Below are positions 8,285 through 17,461 of a stretch of DNA of 64,000 nt, in pieces. The translations under genes were made by a program, and so were the position numbers. Location: assembly GCA_963717375.1 (NCBI GenBank), contig OY970329.1, forward strand, positions 744,001-808,000. The letters are read 5' to 3'. The notes under the pieces were generated by a model that searched no databases, had not been told where the DNA came from, and saw only the letters and a list, made by a program, of their open reading frames with translations. This stretch comes from VRUE01 sp963717375 (GTDB lineage: Bacteria; Actinomycetota; Thermoleophilia; Solirubrobacterales; 70-9). Positions within the stretch are counted from its first letter, which is position 1. Each line of letters opens with the position of its first letter.

Positions 8285-9406
8285 TCAATTTGCGGCGGGC
8301 TCGAGCGCCGGATCCGGGCCCGGGCGGCGGTTGATCGGCAGCCCGTCGTCTTCCCAGTGCTGCACCGTCTTGCGGAGCTGGAAGAAAGCGGCGACGCCAA
8401 AGGGGATCGGTAGCCAGAAGGCGATCAGGCGGTAGACGAGGATCGCCGGGAAGACGGTGTCCTCGGGGATGCCGAAGAGGACGAAGGCGCCGATCATCCC
8501 CGCGTCGACCGCCCCCACCCCAGCGGGAGCAAAGGGAATCAGGTTGGCGACCATGCCGAGGAAGAAGCCCTGGACGACGACCGCTAGTGGCACGTGGACG
8601 CCGAAGGCGTGGAAAGAGGCCCAGAGGATGCCGATGTTGGCCGCCCAGAAGCCCGCCGCCCCGAGCACCGCCAGCCCACCCTGGCGCGGGTGGGTGAAGA
8701 GGCTGATCGCGAAGCGGAAACCCTCGGCGAAGACCGCCGGGACTTTGGCGATGTTCCTGGCGATCGTCCGGCCACGGTCGCCGTGCACGAATCGCGCCAC
8801 CCGGGGCCCGAGGTCGGGTGGGACAAGCGCGAACAGCAGGCCGAGAGCGAGCAGCACGCCGGCGACGCCGGCCGGCACGATCGTCAGCTCGACCGAGGCC
8901 TTGCCGTGCAGCACCCCGGTCCGCAGCAGGACGCCGAAGAGGATCAGCGCCAGGGGATAGAAGGCGTAGTGCAGGGTGAGGAAGGCGACCATCCGGCGTG
9001 CCACTTCATGCCGCTGCATGCCTGCCTTGCGCAGTGCCCAGAAGGTGAGCACGATCCCCCCCGCTCCCCCCGCCGAGAAGAGCAGCGTCGCCGCCAGCCC
9101 GGCCATGTTGATCTCGTAGGTCTCGATCCAGCGCAGCCGCAGCGCGTCACCGCCGACGACGGCCTTGAAGAGGGCGATATAGGTGGCGAAAGCGACGAGG
9201 TTGAAGCCGATCGCGACGACGATCCAAACCGGATTGGCCTCGTCGAGCTTGTCGAGCGCGTTGCCAAGGCCGACCAGCTTGGGGAAGAGAAAGTAGATGC
9301 CGACCAACAGCGCGAAGACCACGACCCCGGTCTGGATCAGTCGTTTTCGCGTGAAGATCGGCAGTTCAGCGGCATCGCCGCCGTTCGCCGGATCCTCAGG
9401 AGACAC
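8285..9406 (-). CDS. Lysylphosphatidylglycerol synthase transmembrane-type (YbhN/AglD-like) membrane protein
   Basis: A 373-residue polytopic protein with about eight hydrophobic segments, starting near residue 25 after a short polar N-terminus. The pattern, including the GAVDAGMIGAFVLFGIP segment near the C-terminus, matches the transmembrane module of lysyl-PG synthase family proteins. The cytoplasmic aminoacyl-transferase domain of MprF is absent. Such stand-alone proteins are usually called flippase-like, but their substrate is generally unknown. The PAP2 gene starts upstream on the same strand with a 10-base gap, so they may be cotranscribed and act in lipid or polyprenol metabolism, which is inference. 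Confidence 0.8.
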   Translation of the reverse strand: MSPEDPANGGDAAELPIFTRKRLIQTGVVVFALLVGIYFLFPKLVGLGNALDKLDEANPVWIVVAIGFNLVAFATYIALFKAVVGGDALRLRWIETYEINMAGLAATLLFSAGGAGGIVLTFWALRKAGMQRHEVARRMVAFLTLHYAFYPLALILFGVLLRTGVLHGKASVELTIVPAGVAGVLLALGLLFALVPPDLGPRVARFVHGDRGRTIARNIAKVPAVFAEGFRFAISLFTHPRQGGLAVLGAAGFWAANIGILWASFHAFGVHVPLAVVVQGFFLGMVANLIPFAPAGVGAVDAGMIGAFVLFGIPEDTVFPAILVYRLIAFWLPIPFGVAAFFQLRKTVQHWEDDGLPINRRPGPDPALEPAAN

Positions 9407-9416
9407 CTGAGGGAAG

Positions 9417-10364
9417 CTACCCGCTGGCGAGGCGCTCCAAGCGCCGCAGGCCCCCGGTTACCGCGTGGACCGCCGGTTCGGCGAGGGGCTCGCCGCGCCG
9501 CACGGCGGCGACCAGACCCGCACCGGCGGCGAGGTCGGTGACGTAGTGCTCACCCAGGTAGACGAGCGCGAAGCCGAGGGTCAGCGAGTAGGCCCAGCCA
9601 AAGACACCCTCAACCGGGCCCGCCTCGGAGAGCTGGATCGCCGCCATCGCCGAGGTGGCGAAGTGCAGCGAGGGCATCGCCGCCCAGGGGTTGCCGCCCA
9701 GTGCCTCGTACATCTTCGGCCAGGCCGAGCCCCAGGTTTCTTCGCCGACCCCGATCATGATCCGCTCGACCGGCTCACTACCGGTCAGGCCCTGCTCCGA
9801 GGCCCACCACGGCGGCGAGGTCGGGATCACGAAGTAGGCGACGCAACCGACGTCGAAGACCGCGGCCATCTGGCGGGCGGCGCGCGGGAAGCGCTCCGGA
9901 TGGCGCCAGAGAATCCAGGCCAGGGCGAGGTAGGGCTCGAAGAACCAGAGCCAGTGTGTCCAGGTGAGGACGCGGTTGACGGTGCCGACTCGGCGCAGGC
10001 GCGCGAGCGCGCCCTGCAGCCGGACATTTGGCAGGCGGCCAAGGCCGAAGACGCGGTCGATCGTGATCGGGTAGCGGCTGCGCAGCCGCTCCTCGAGGCG
10101 CTGCGGATTGTCGTAAGGAAGCTCGTGGACCATGATGAAGGCCCACATCTGCATCGCGTAGAGCGCCACGTCGCGCTTGCGCGAACGGGGGTACAAAACG
10201 GCGATCGCGAGCGGTCCTCCCGCGCAGGCGGCAACGGTCGCCGGGGCCGGGATTCGCAGCCGCTTGCGCAGCAGCGGCACGGCCACCGCAGCGGCGACAA
10301 CACCCGCCGCTCCGGCACGCACCGCCAGGCGAAGCGCCGGAGATGGCCGCGAACGCGCCTTCAT
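9417..10364 (-). CDS. PAP2-superfamily phosphatase/transferase, membrane-bound
   Basis: A 315-residue protein from the ATG at 10364; the frame is open further upstream, but that part looks non-coding. PAP2 motifs are clear: PSLH at residues 231-234 and YLGEHYVTD with His273 and Asp277. Several hydrophobic segments make it an integral membrane enzyme, probably with an extracytoplasmic active site acting on a lipid phosphate or transferring an inositol phosphate group (Aur1/Ipt1-like). The substrate cannot be assigned. It is divergent from the oxidase operon that starts at 10443. Confidence 0.85.
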   Translation of the reverse strand: MKARSRPSPALRLAVRAGAAGVVAAAVAVPLLRKRLRIPAPATVAACAGGPLAIAVLYPRSRKRDVALYAMQMWAFIMVHELPYDNPQRLEERLRSRYPITIDRVFGLGRLPNVRLQGALARLRRVGTVNRVLTWTHWLWFFEPYLALAWILWRHPERFPRAARQMAAVFDVGCVAYFVIPTSPPWWASEQGLTGSEPVERIMIGVGEETWGSAWPKMYEALGGNPWAAMPSLHFATSAMAAIQLSEAGPVEGVFGWAYSLTLGFALVYLGEHYVTDLAAGAGLVAAVRRGEPLAEPAVHAVTGGLRRLERLASG

Positions 10365-10442
10365 CAGGTCGGCGAGTATAGGTCGGCGAGGAAGGGACGG
10401 GCGCGCCGCCGCGCCGCCCGGCGTGATTAGAATGGCCGCGCT

Positions 10443-11141
10443 TTGGCGCCCCACTCTCCTGGCACCGACCAGATCGACACCCTGCTTTGGATTGGCTTCG
10501 TCGTCGCGGCGATCCTCGTCGTCGCGATCAACGGCGCGCTGATCTACGCGGTGCGCCGTTATCGCGGCGAGCGCGGGGCTGAGCCGCGCCAGGTTCGCGG
10601 CGCGAGGCGCACCCAACTGCGCGTCGGCGCGCTGCTGACCGTCCTCGCCGCGGCGATCCTCGTCGTCAGCCTGATCTTCACCGACAAGGCGCGGGAGACC
10701 CCAATCACCGGCTCGGCCGGTCTGGTCTCAGCCGACTCCAAGCCATTGCGGATCGAAGTAACCGGCCAGCAGTGGCTGTGGCGCTACGACTATCCCAACG
10801 AAGCCTTCTCCTATTACAAGCTGGTCGTGCCGGTCGACACCACGGTGGAACTGGACCTTGTCTCGACCGACGTGATCCACACCTGGGACGTGCCGCAGCT
10901 CGCCGGCAAGCGCGACGCTGTTCCCGGCAAGACCAACCACGTGGTCTTCCGCGCTGACGAAGAAGGCGTCTACGACGGCCAGTCGGCGACCTTCTCCGGC
11001 CAGGCCTACGCGGCGATGCGGACCGAGGTCGACGTGGTCTCTCCGCAGGAATACAAAGACTTCATCGCCGCCCAGAAGGCCGGCATCCAGGCTGCCCAGG
11101 ACCGCGTCGTGGGCCTGATCGAAAACGGAGAAGTCCCATGA
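10443..11141 (+). CDS. Cytochrome oxidase subunit II-like protein lacking the CuA site
   Basis: A 232-residue protein with the subunit II layout: two N-terminal membrane helices (about residues 13-36 and 60-80), the aromatic stretch GQQWLWRYDYP at 108-118, and a cupredoxin domain. Compared with the intact subunit II in this window, His146 and Met192 remain, but both CuA cysteines are Ser (181 and 185), the intervening Glu is Thr183, and the second CuA His is Tyr189. It therefore should not bind CuA. Quinol oxidases also lost CuA, yet the partner subunit I here is degenerate too. The start is TTG. The stop overlaps the next gene by four bases (ATGA). Confidence 0.9.
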   Translation: MAPHSPGTDQIDTLLWIGFVVAAILVVAINGALIYAVRRYRGERGAEPRQVRGARRTQLRVGALLTVLAAAILVVSLIFTDKARETPITGSAGLVSADSKPLRIEVTGQQWLWRYDYPNEAFSYYKLVVPVDTTVELDLVSTDVIHTWDVPQLAGKRDAVPGKTNHVVFRADEEGVYDGQSATFSGQAYAAMRTEVDVVSPQEYKDFIAAQKAGIQAAQDRVVGLIENGEVP

Positions 11142-12886
11142 GCGACCCGATCGACACGGTGACTGCCGGTTCTTCAAATCCGGGGCGATCGGGGCGCGAA
11201 TCTGGTGCGGCGAGCGCTCGTCCCGAGATCGTCGCCGACGGCTTCCCCCGTCGCCGCCCGCGCTGGATCGAGCTGACCACCAGCGCCGACCACAAGGACG
11301 TCGGCCGGGTGATGATCGTCGCCGCGCTCGGCTTCCTCTTCATCGCCCTGATCGAGTTCCTGCTGATGCGCCTGCAGCTGGCGATTCCCGAGAACTCGCT
11401 GCTCACCCCGGTCACCTTCAACCGCATGCTCTCCCTCTACGGCGCGACGGCGATCTTCTTCTTCGCGATCCCGCTCTCGCTCGGCCTCTTCTACTACCTG
11501 GCACCACTGCAGATCGGCGCCAGGGGCACGGCGCTGCCGCGCCTCGGCCAGCTTGGCCTCTGGCTCTACATCGCCGGCGCCACGGTGCTCTACTCAGGCT
11601 TCCTCTTCACCCCCTCCGAGGCCGGCGTCAACCCGCTGGCGCCACTCTCAGAGCTCGCCTTCCTGCCAAACAACGGCGTCGACGCCTGGGCCGCGGCTAC
11701 CGGTCTGGCAACGCTCGGCTTCGTCCTGATCGCGATCAATCTCGTCGCCACGCTGCGCAAGATGCGCGCGCCCGGGATGGCCTGGCGGCGTGTGCCCGTC
11801 TTCGCCTGGTCGGCGGCGATCGGCTCCTGGCTGCTGCTGGTGATCGGCCCGGTGATGCTGGCCGCGATCACGATGCTGCTGATCGATCGCAACTTCGACG
11901 GGATCTTCTTCGCCGACGGTTCCGGCGGGGCGCCGTTGCTCTGGGAGCACATGAGCTGGATCTTCTTCACCGGCACCTACATGCTGATCCTGATCACCGC
12001 GCTCGGCGCGATCGCGGAGATCGTCCCGGTCTTCGCCCGCAAGCCACTCTTCAACCGCGGCGCGGTGACCGGATCGCTGGTCGCCATCGCCGTGATCGGC
12101 ACGCTGGCCTGGATGCAGAACATGATGACCTCGCCGATCGGGATCGGCTGGATGTACTTCGCGATGATCATGTCGCTGGCGCTGATCGTCCCCTTCGGCC
12201 TGATCCTCTTCAACCTGATCGCGACGATGGTCGGCGGCACCCTGCAGATGCGCGCTCCGCTGCTCTTCGCCGTCGGGGCGATCTCGATGATCTCGATCGG
12301 TCTCGCCGCCGAGATCTCGCACTCGATGGTCGCCGTCGCCTGGCGCCTGCACAACACCACGGACGCCACCGCGGCTACGCACTTCGCGCTGATCGGCGGC
12401 AGCGTCTTCGGCGGCTTCGCGGCCCTCCACTACTGGTTCCCGAAGATGACCGGGCGCACGATGGGCGAGACCTTGGCTCGCTTCTCCTTCTGGACGATGG
12501 TGGCCGGCACCCTGCTCACCTTCGTGCCGCTCTTCATCGCCGGCGGCGATCACGGCCAGGTGGTCGACGCCTACAAGTTCTTCGACGGAACCGGGGTCAA
12601 CGCGGAAAACCTGATCGCCACGATCGGTGCCTTCGTGCTCGCGATCGGCATCCTGCTGACCCTGGCCAACGGCATCGCCAGCCGCAACGGCGGGGCGCGG
12701 GCCGGCCATGACCAGTGGGGCGGCGACTCGCTCGAGTGGTTCGCCCTTTCGCCGCCGGAGCCGCACAACTTCGACGTCCTGCCTGACGTGCGTAGCGACC
12801 GGCCGATGCGCGACATCCGCACGGCGATCGCCAACCGCACCCGCCGCGCCGAACAGGCCGCACGCGAGACCCAGCCGGTAGCCTGA
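11138..12886 (+). CDS. Heme-copper oxidase subunit I homologue with lost metal ligands
   Basis: A 582-residue, ~12-helix protein that aligns almost without gaps to the intact CtaD of this window. Substitutions at ligand positions: heme a His is Tyr101; CuB His of HPxVY is Thr278 and the cross-linked Tyr is Met282; the CuB His pair is Gln327-Asn328; the heme a3 His is Ala413; the K-channel Lys is Ile356. Only the second heme a His (His415) survives. The framework motifs ARKPLF, GGSVF and YWFPKMTGR are kept, and the frame is intact, so this looks like a maintained non-catalytic paralogue and not a pseudogene. Its role is unknown. It is followed by ctaB. Confidence 0.92.
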   Translation: MSDPIDTVTAGSSNPGRSGRESGAASARPEIVADGFPRRRPRWIELTTSADHKDVGRVMIVAALGFLFIALIEFLLMRLQLAIPENSLLTPVTFNRMLSLYGATAIFFFAIPLSLGLFYYLAPLQIGARGTALPRLGQLGLWLYIAGATVLYSGFLFTPSEAGVNPLAPLSELAFLPNNGVDAWAAATGLATLGFVLIAINLVATLRKMRAPGMAWRRVPVFAWSAAIGSWLLLVIGPVMLAAITMLLIDRNFDGIFFADGSGGAPLLWEHMSWIFFTGTYMLILITALGAIAEIVPVFARKPLFNRGAVTGSLVAIAVIGTLAWMQNMMTSPIGIGWMYFAMIMSLALIVPFGLILFNLIATMVGGTLQMRAPLLFAVGAISMISIGLAAEISHSMVAVAWRLHNTTDATAATHFALIGGSVFGGFAALHYWFPKMTGRTMGETLARFSFWTMVAGTLLTFVPLFIAGGDHGQVVDAYKFFDGTGVNAENLIATIGAFVLAIGILLTLANGIASRNGGARAGHDQWGGDSLEWFALSPPEPHNFDVLPDVRSDRPMRDIRTAIANRTRRAEQAARETQPVA

Positions 12887-12891
12887 CCGCT

Positions 12892-13788
12892 GTGAGCGGC
12901 GCCGAATCCGCTGTCGTCGCGCAACGCCCAGTTGCGCTGACGGTGCTGCGGGACTACATCACCCTGACCAAGCCGACCGTGCAGTCGTTGCTGCTGCTGA
13001 CGACGGTGACGACGATGTACGTCGCCGGCGACCCCTCGATCGGCCTCGTCTTCCTCACCTGCCTCGGCGGCGCCCTCTCGGCCGGTGGCGCCGGCGCGAT
13101 CAACCACGCCGTCGACCGCGACATCGACCGGATCATGAGCCGCACGGCGGATCGCCCAGTCGCCAGCGGCAGGGTCTCCCCGCGGGCCGCAATCGCCTTC
13201 GGGACCCTGCTCGGCTGCGCCTCCTTCACCCTGCTCGCGCTGACCGTCAACCCGCTGGCGGCGGCGCTCTCGATCTCGGGCCTCTTCGGCTACGTCTTCG
13301 TCTACACGCTCTGGCTCAAGCGCACGACGCCGCAGAACATCGTCATCGGCGGCGCCGCCGGAGCGGTGCCGCCGCTGGTCGCCTGGGCGGCGGTAACGGG
13401 CGGGCTCAGCGGCACCGCCTTCTACCTCTTCGCGATCGTCTTCTTCTGGACTCCGCCCCACTTCTGGGCGCTCTCGCTGCTGATGAAGGACGACTACGCC
13501 AAGGCCAACATCCCGATGCTGCCCGTGGTCCGCGGCGAGGCCGAGACCCGCCGCCAGATCCTCCTCTACACCGTGCTGCTCTACGCGGTCACCCAGCTGC
13601 CCTTCTGCGCCGGCGGTTTCGGGGTCGAGTACCTGGTCGCCTCGATGACCCTCGGCGCCGGCTTCATCTACTGCGCCGTGCGGCTGCTGCGCAGCGCCGA
13701 CCGCCGCTGGGCCCTGCGCACCTACCTCTACTCGCTCGCCTACCTCGCATTGCTCTTCGTGGCGATGCCGCTCGACCGGCTGTTCTAG
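12892..13788 (+). CDS. ctaB: Protoheme IX farnesyltransferase (heme O synthase)
   Basis: A 298-residue UbiA-superfamily membrane prenyltransferase, GTG start five bases after the degenerate subunit I. The first aspartate-rich motif is NHAVDRDIDRIMSRTADRPV and the second lies in MKDDYAKANIPMLPVV. It attaches farnesyl to heme b to give heme O, which CtaA (15480) converts to heme A for the intact oxidase. About nine hydrophobic segments are visible. Being in the operon of the dead oxidase paralogue suggests this operon was once, or still is, part of oxidase biogenesis. Confidence 0.95.
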   Translation: MSGAESAVVAQRPVALTVLRDYITLTKPTVQSLLLLTTVTTMYVAGDPSIGLVFLTCLGGALSAGGAGAINHAVDRDIDRIMSRTADRPVASGRVSPRAAIAFGTLLGCASFTLLALTVNPLAAALSISGLFGYVFVYTLWLKRTTPQNIVIGGAAGAVPPLVAWAAVTGGLSGTAFYLFAIVFFWTPPHFWALSLLMKDDYAKANIPMLPVVRGEAETRRQILLYTVLLYAVTQLPFCAGGFGVEYLVASMTLGAGFIYCAVRLLRSADRRWALRTYLYSLAYLALLFVAMPLDRLF

Positions 13789-13801
13789 TAGAAATCCGAA
13801 C

Positions 13802-13915
13802 GTGGACCGCGAGACAGCAAGATCGAACATGGGTGCCGGCCTGCTGGCCGGTGGCGTAGCGGCTGCGGTCTTCGCCCTCTGCTTCGTCGCGGCGATGCTC
13901 TACATCGCCTCATGA
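13802..13915 (+). CDS. Small single-pass membrane protein (37 aa)
   Basis: A GTG-initiated 37-residue frame with a short polar N-terminus (MDRETARSN) and one hydrophobic helix running from about residue 10 to 36. It lies 13 bases after ctaB, and its TGA overlaps the ATG of the next gene (ATGA, 13912). The composition is typical of small accessory oxidase subunits. The coupling on one side and the membrane character support a real gene, although no homologue is recognised. Confidence 0.65.
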   Translation: MDRETARSNMGAGLLAGGVAAAVFALCFVAAMLYIAS

Positions 13916-14205
13916 GCCCTGAGCACCGCCACATCCCCGAGCCGGGCGAGCTCGTCTACCAGCCGCGCTCTTCCTGGGCTCCGGCCGTCTTTGCCTTCGC
14001 CCTCGCCCTGACCGTCTGCGGCATCTTCGCCGAGGGCTTCATGGTGCGCGGCTGGATCTACTCGATCATCGGCGGAGTCGTCGCCCTCTTCGCCTTCCGC
14101 GCCATGGTCCAGGACGCGATTCGCGGCTACTTCAAGCTTCCCCGCAAGCAACATGCTCGCGGCGCCGTCCTGCCGGTCGAAACGATCAGCTCTCCCAAGA
14201 GCTGA
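13912..14205 (+). CDS. Small membrane protein, cytochrome oxidase subunit IV-like
   Basis: A 97-residue protein with two hydrophobic helices (about residues 24-43 and 47-65) separated by MVRGW, then a basic C-terminal tail. Size, topology and position after subunits II, I and ctaB resemble the small actinobacterial subunit IV (CtaF). Sequence similarity is not strong enough to be certain. It ends one base before the convergent CBS gene, inside a hairpin that spans both stop codons. Confidence 0.6.
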   Translation: MSPEHRHIPEPGELVYQPRSSWAPAVFAFALALTVCGIFAEGFMVRGWIYSIIGGVVALFAFRAMVQDAIRGYFKLPRKQHARGAVLPVETISSPKS

Positions 14206-14207
14206 TC
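14184..14207. terminator. Bidirectional hairpin spanning two convergent stop codons
   Basis: A perfect 10-bp stem (gatcagctct / agagctgatc) with the four-base loop ccca. It contains the TGA of the subunit IV-like gene (14203-14205) and reaches into the stop of the CBS gene (14206-14208). It can form in both transcripts. There is no T tract, so factor-independent termination is uncertain. Confidence 0.6.
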
Positions 14208-14607
14208 AGTCCGGCGTCATCCCCGAAGTAGCTCCGTCGGTCGTCCAGACGCGGACGATGTCGCGCATCGAGAGCACCCCGACCAGCTCGGGCCCGTCGT
14301 AGACGACGAGGTGGCGGATTCCGCGCCGCGACATCTCCGCCGCCGCCCGCTCGAGGCTCCACTCCGGTGAAGCGGCGATCACGCTGTCGCTCATGTGCTC
14401 GGCGACGCGCTCGGCGTCCGGATCCTCGCCACTGCCCAGCGAGATCAGGATGTCCCGCTCGGTGACGATGCTGGGCACCGGCGTCTCGTCATCGCTGACC
14501 AAGGCCGCGCCGGTCCCCTTCTCGGTCATCATCGTCGCCGCCTCGCGCAGCGTGTGCGTAGGCCCAACGGTCAGGACCACCTCCGACATCCCTTCCCGTA
14601 CCAGCAT
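14206..14607 (-). CDS. Tandem CBS-domain protein
   Basis: A 133-residue protein made of two CBS repeats (roughly residues 8-60 and 72-125), including GTGAALVSDDETPVPSIVTERDI and RGIRHLVVYDGPELVGVLSMRDIV. CBS pairs bind adenine nucleotides and act as energy-sensing modules. With no attached catalytic domain it is probably a regulator in trans. Standing between the oxidase operon and the cytochrome c gene it could report energy state to respiration, which is inference. Confidence 0.85.
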   Translation of the reverse strand: MLVREGMSEVVLTVGPTHTLREAATMMTEKGTGAALVSDDETPVPSIVTERDILISLGSGEDPDAERVAEHMSDSVIAASPEWSLERAAAEMSRRGIRHLVVYDGPELVGVLSMRDIVRVWTTDGATSGMTPD

Positions 14608-14728
14608 CTGCCGCCTCCCCTCCGGGTTCGCGAGTTCGTGTGAATCGCCTCAAGCCTACCCGACTGCCTGCCTGGACAGGCCGCTTTCACGGGGGCCGGA
14701 CATATAGACTCCGGCGCGCTCCGCGCCG

Positions 14729-15427
14729 ATGTCAAAGCTTCCGAATCCAATCCGCCCGCTGCTCGCCCTCGCCGCCCTGGCTGCCCTTGCGCTGCCGGCG
14801 TCCGGCTGTGGCACCAGCAGCGCCGATACGGCTCGCGGACGCGTCCTCTTCATCCAGAAATGCGGCACCTGCCACACCCTTGCCGAGGCGGGGACGACGG
14901 CGCAGATCGGCCCCAATCTCGACGACGCCTTTGGCGCGGCGCGCGAAGCCGGCGAGGGCGGCGACACGGTCGAAGGCGTGGTCAAGGCCCAGGTCGAGTT
15001 CCCGCGGCCGAGCAACGACGACCCCGCGGTCTCGATGCCGGCCGATGTGGTCACCGGCCAGGACCTCGAGGACGTCGCCGCCTACGTCGGCCTCTACGCA
15101 GGGGTTCCCGGCGCGGCGCCGCCCAAGGTGCCCGGCGGCCCGGGCGCTCAGGTCTTCGCCAACAACGGCTGCGGCGGCTGCCATACGCTGGCGGCGGCCA
15201 AATCGGGTGGCGTGACCGGGCCCAACCTCGACGAAGTTCTGCCCGGCCAGAGCGCGGCGATGGTCGAAGAATCGATCGTCGATCCCAACGCCCACCTCGC
15301 CAAGGGCTACCCCGCCAACGTGATGCCGGGCAACTTCGGCACGATCATCAAGGCGCAGGAAATCGAACAGCTGGTCGAATACCTGATCTCCTCGACCGCC
15401 AAAGGCGGCGGCTCCAAAGGCGGCTGA
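14729..15427 (+). CDS. Lipid-anchored diheme cytochrome c
   Basis: A 232-residue exported protein. A signal peptide ends in a lipobox-like LPASGC with Cys27 as the probable lipid attachment site. Two heme c motifs, CGTCH (residues 45-49) and CGGCH (148-152), define two cytochrome c domains; later methionines (SMPADVV and NVMPGNFG) are candidate distal ligands. The C-terminus is Gly/Lys-rich. It probably delivers electrons on the outer membrane face to the CuA of the intact oxidase. A possible -10 TATAGA (14703-14708) and a small hairpin (14713-14727) immediately precede the ATG, suggesting a very short leader. Confidence 0.9.
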   Translation: MSKLPNPIRPLLALAALAALALPASGCGTSSADTARGRVLFIQKCGTCHTLAEAGTTAQIGPNLDDAFGAAREAGEGGDTVEGVVKAQVEFPRPSNDDPAVSMPADVVTGQDLEDVAAYVGLYAGVPGAAPPKVPGGPGAQVFANNGCGGCHTLAAAKSGGVTGPNLDEVLPGQSAAMVEESIVDPNAHLAKGYPANVMPGNFGTIIKAQEIEQLVEYLISSTAKGGGSKGG

Positions 15428-15479
15428 GCCCTCCAGCGGGCGCGGAAGCGCCGCTGGCATCATTCCCTGAGGCAATCGA

Positions 15480-16441
<962 letters not shown>

Positions 16442-16451
<10 letters not shown>

Positions 16452-16723
16452 GTGAGGATCAATCCGAGCTGTGTTGCAATCAAGCCGACGAGTGCAGCAA
16501 TCATCACGCTGCCGAACTGGATCATCGTGCGTTGAAGCGAATCGATGCGAGCGTTTGTTTCTCGCTGATGCGTAGCCATCTCTTCGCGTAGCTCCCGAAA
16601 GCCGGCATCCATGTCTTCGCGTAGCCCCCGAAAGCCGGCATCCATACGCCGGCCGAGGTCGTCCACCTGACCCTTCAGATCGTCCATGCGCGCGTCGGTC
16701 CAGCCCGAAGTCATCGTCTCCAT
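16442..16723 (-). CDS. Coiled-coil protein with C-terminal membrane anchor
   Basis: A 93-residue protein. Residues 10-65 form a coiled coil with a near-repeated 11-residue unit (AGFRGLREDMD / AGFRELREEMA); the last 22 residues (QFGSVMIAALVGLIATQLGL and on) are one hydrophobic helix. The architecture resembles small tail-anchored coiled-coil proteins seen in many bacteria. No function can be assigned. Its 3' end overlaps the end of ctaA on the other strand. Confidence 0.6.
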
Positions 16724-16790
16724 ATTGACAGGCTAGAAGACAGAACGTTTCAGGTGGTGCGATGAAACGCGCGGATCCGTGAGCGATCAG

Positions 16791-17441
16791 CTAAGAAACC
16801 GCACGGTCGGCTGCCAGGTCGACGACGACGTGGCTGATCGGCAGGTCGATCTGCTCGCGGGCGCGGTCGACGACGCCGTGCTCGAGCCAGCGCGAGCGCT
16901 CCGGCGTGTGGGTTGAGATCACGATCTCATCGGCCGAGAAGACTCGCAGCGCGTCCTCGATCGCCATATTCGGGTCTGAGTCACCGATTTCGCCCTTCGC
17001 CTTCAGACCGAGTTCTCCGATCGCGATCAATGAGAGCTCCATGCGCTGCCTGGCCAGCTCGATCGCTTCATCGACGTCAGAGGCCCAATGCGCCGCCCGC
17101 GAGGAGGCAAGCGCCGGCGTAACGACCAGGATCTCGCTCTCGCGGCCACGGCAGCGATCGCGAATCTCATCCAGCAGCGCCTCGCCCCCCACCGTCTCGT
17201 TTGCAACGACGAGTAGGCGGTAGCGGCCATCGCCGCCCCTGGTGAGGGCGACGTCGCGCGGTAGCGATCCGCGGGCCCCGCGATAGGCGACTCCAGCGCC
17301 GAAGCCGATCAACGCCGCGGCCCAGACCACGCCGAATACAGGCCTGGTCAGCAAGGTCAGCACGATCACCGAGACGGCCCCAATGCCGAAGATCACCACC
17401 CACCGAAAAGCGTCAGCCTCGGACCTCAGCGGATTGTGCAT
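16791..17441 (-). CDS. Membrane-anchored protein with UspA-like domain
   Basis: A 216-residue protein with two N-terminal hydrophobic helices (about residues 12-31 and 34-52), then a nucleotide-binding-like alpha/beta domain (RYRLLVVANETVGGEALLDEI onward) ending in DEIVISTHTPERSRWLEHGVV. The last segment closely matches the end of the tandem protein encoded at 18088-18963 (DEVLISTFAGETSRWLEGDL), so the two are paralogues flanking ctaE. It is probably a sensory or regulatory component of the oxidase locus; the ligand is unknown. Confidence 0.7.
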   Translation of the reverse strand: MHNPLRSEADAFRWVVIFGIGAVSVIVLTLLTRPVFGVVWAAALIGFGAGVAYRGARGSLPRDVALTRGGDGRYRLLVVANETVGGEALLDEIRDRCRGRESEILVVTPALASSRAAHWASDVDEAIELARQRMELSLIAIGELGLKAKGEIGDSDPNMAIEDALRVFSADEIVISTHTPERSRWLEHGVVDRAREQIDLPISHVVVDLAADRAVS

Positions 17442-17461
17442 ACCTCTGTTTTACCGCGAAA

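Noticed and set aside
10443..12886. Interpretation of the degenerate pair as a quinol oxidase.
   Set aside because: Quinol oxidases keep heme and CuB ligands in subunit I, which are missing here.
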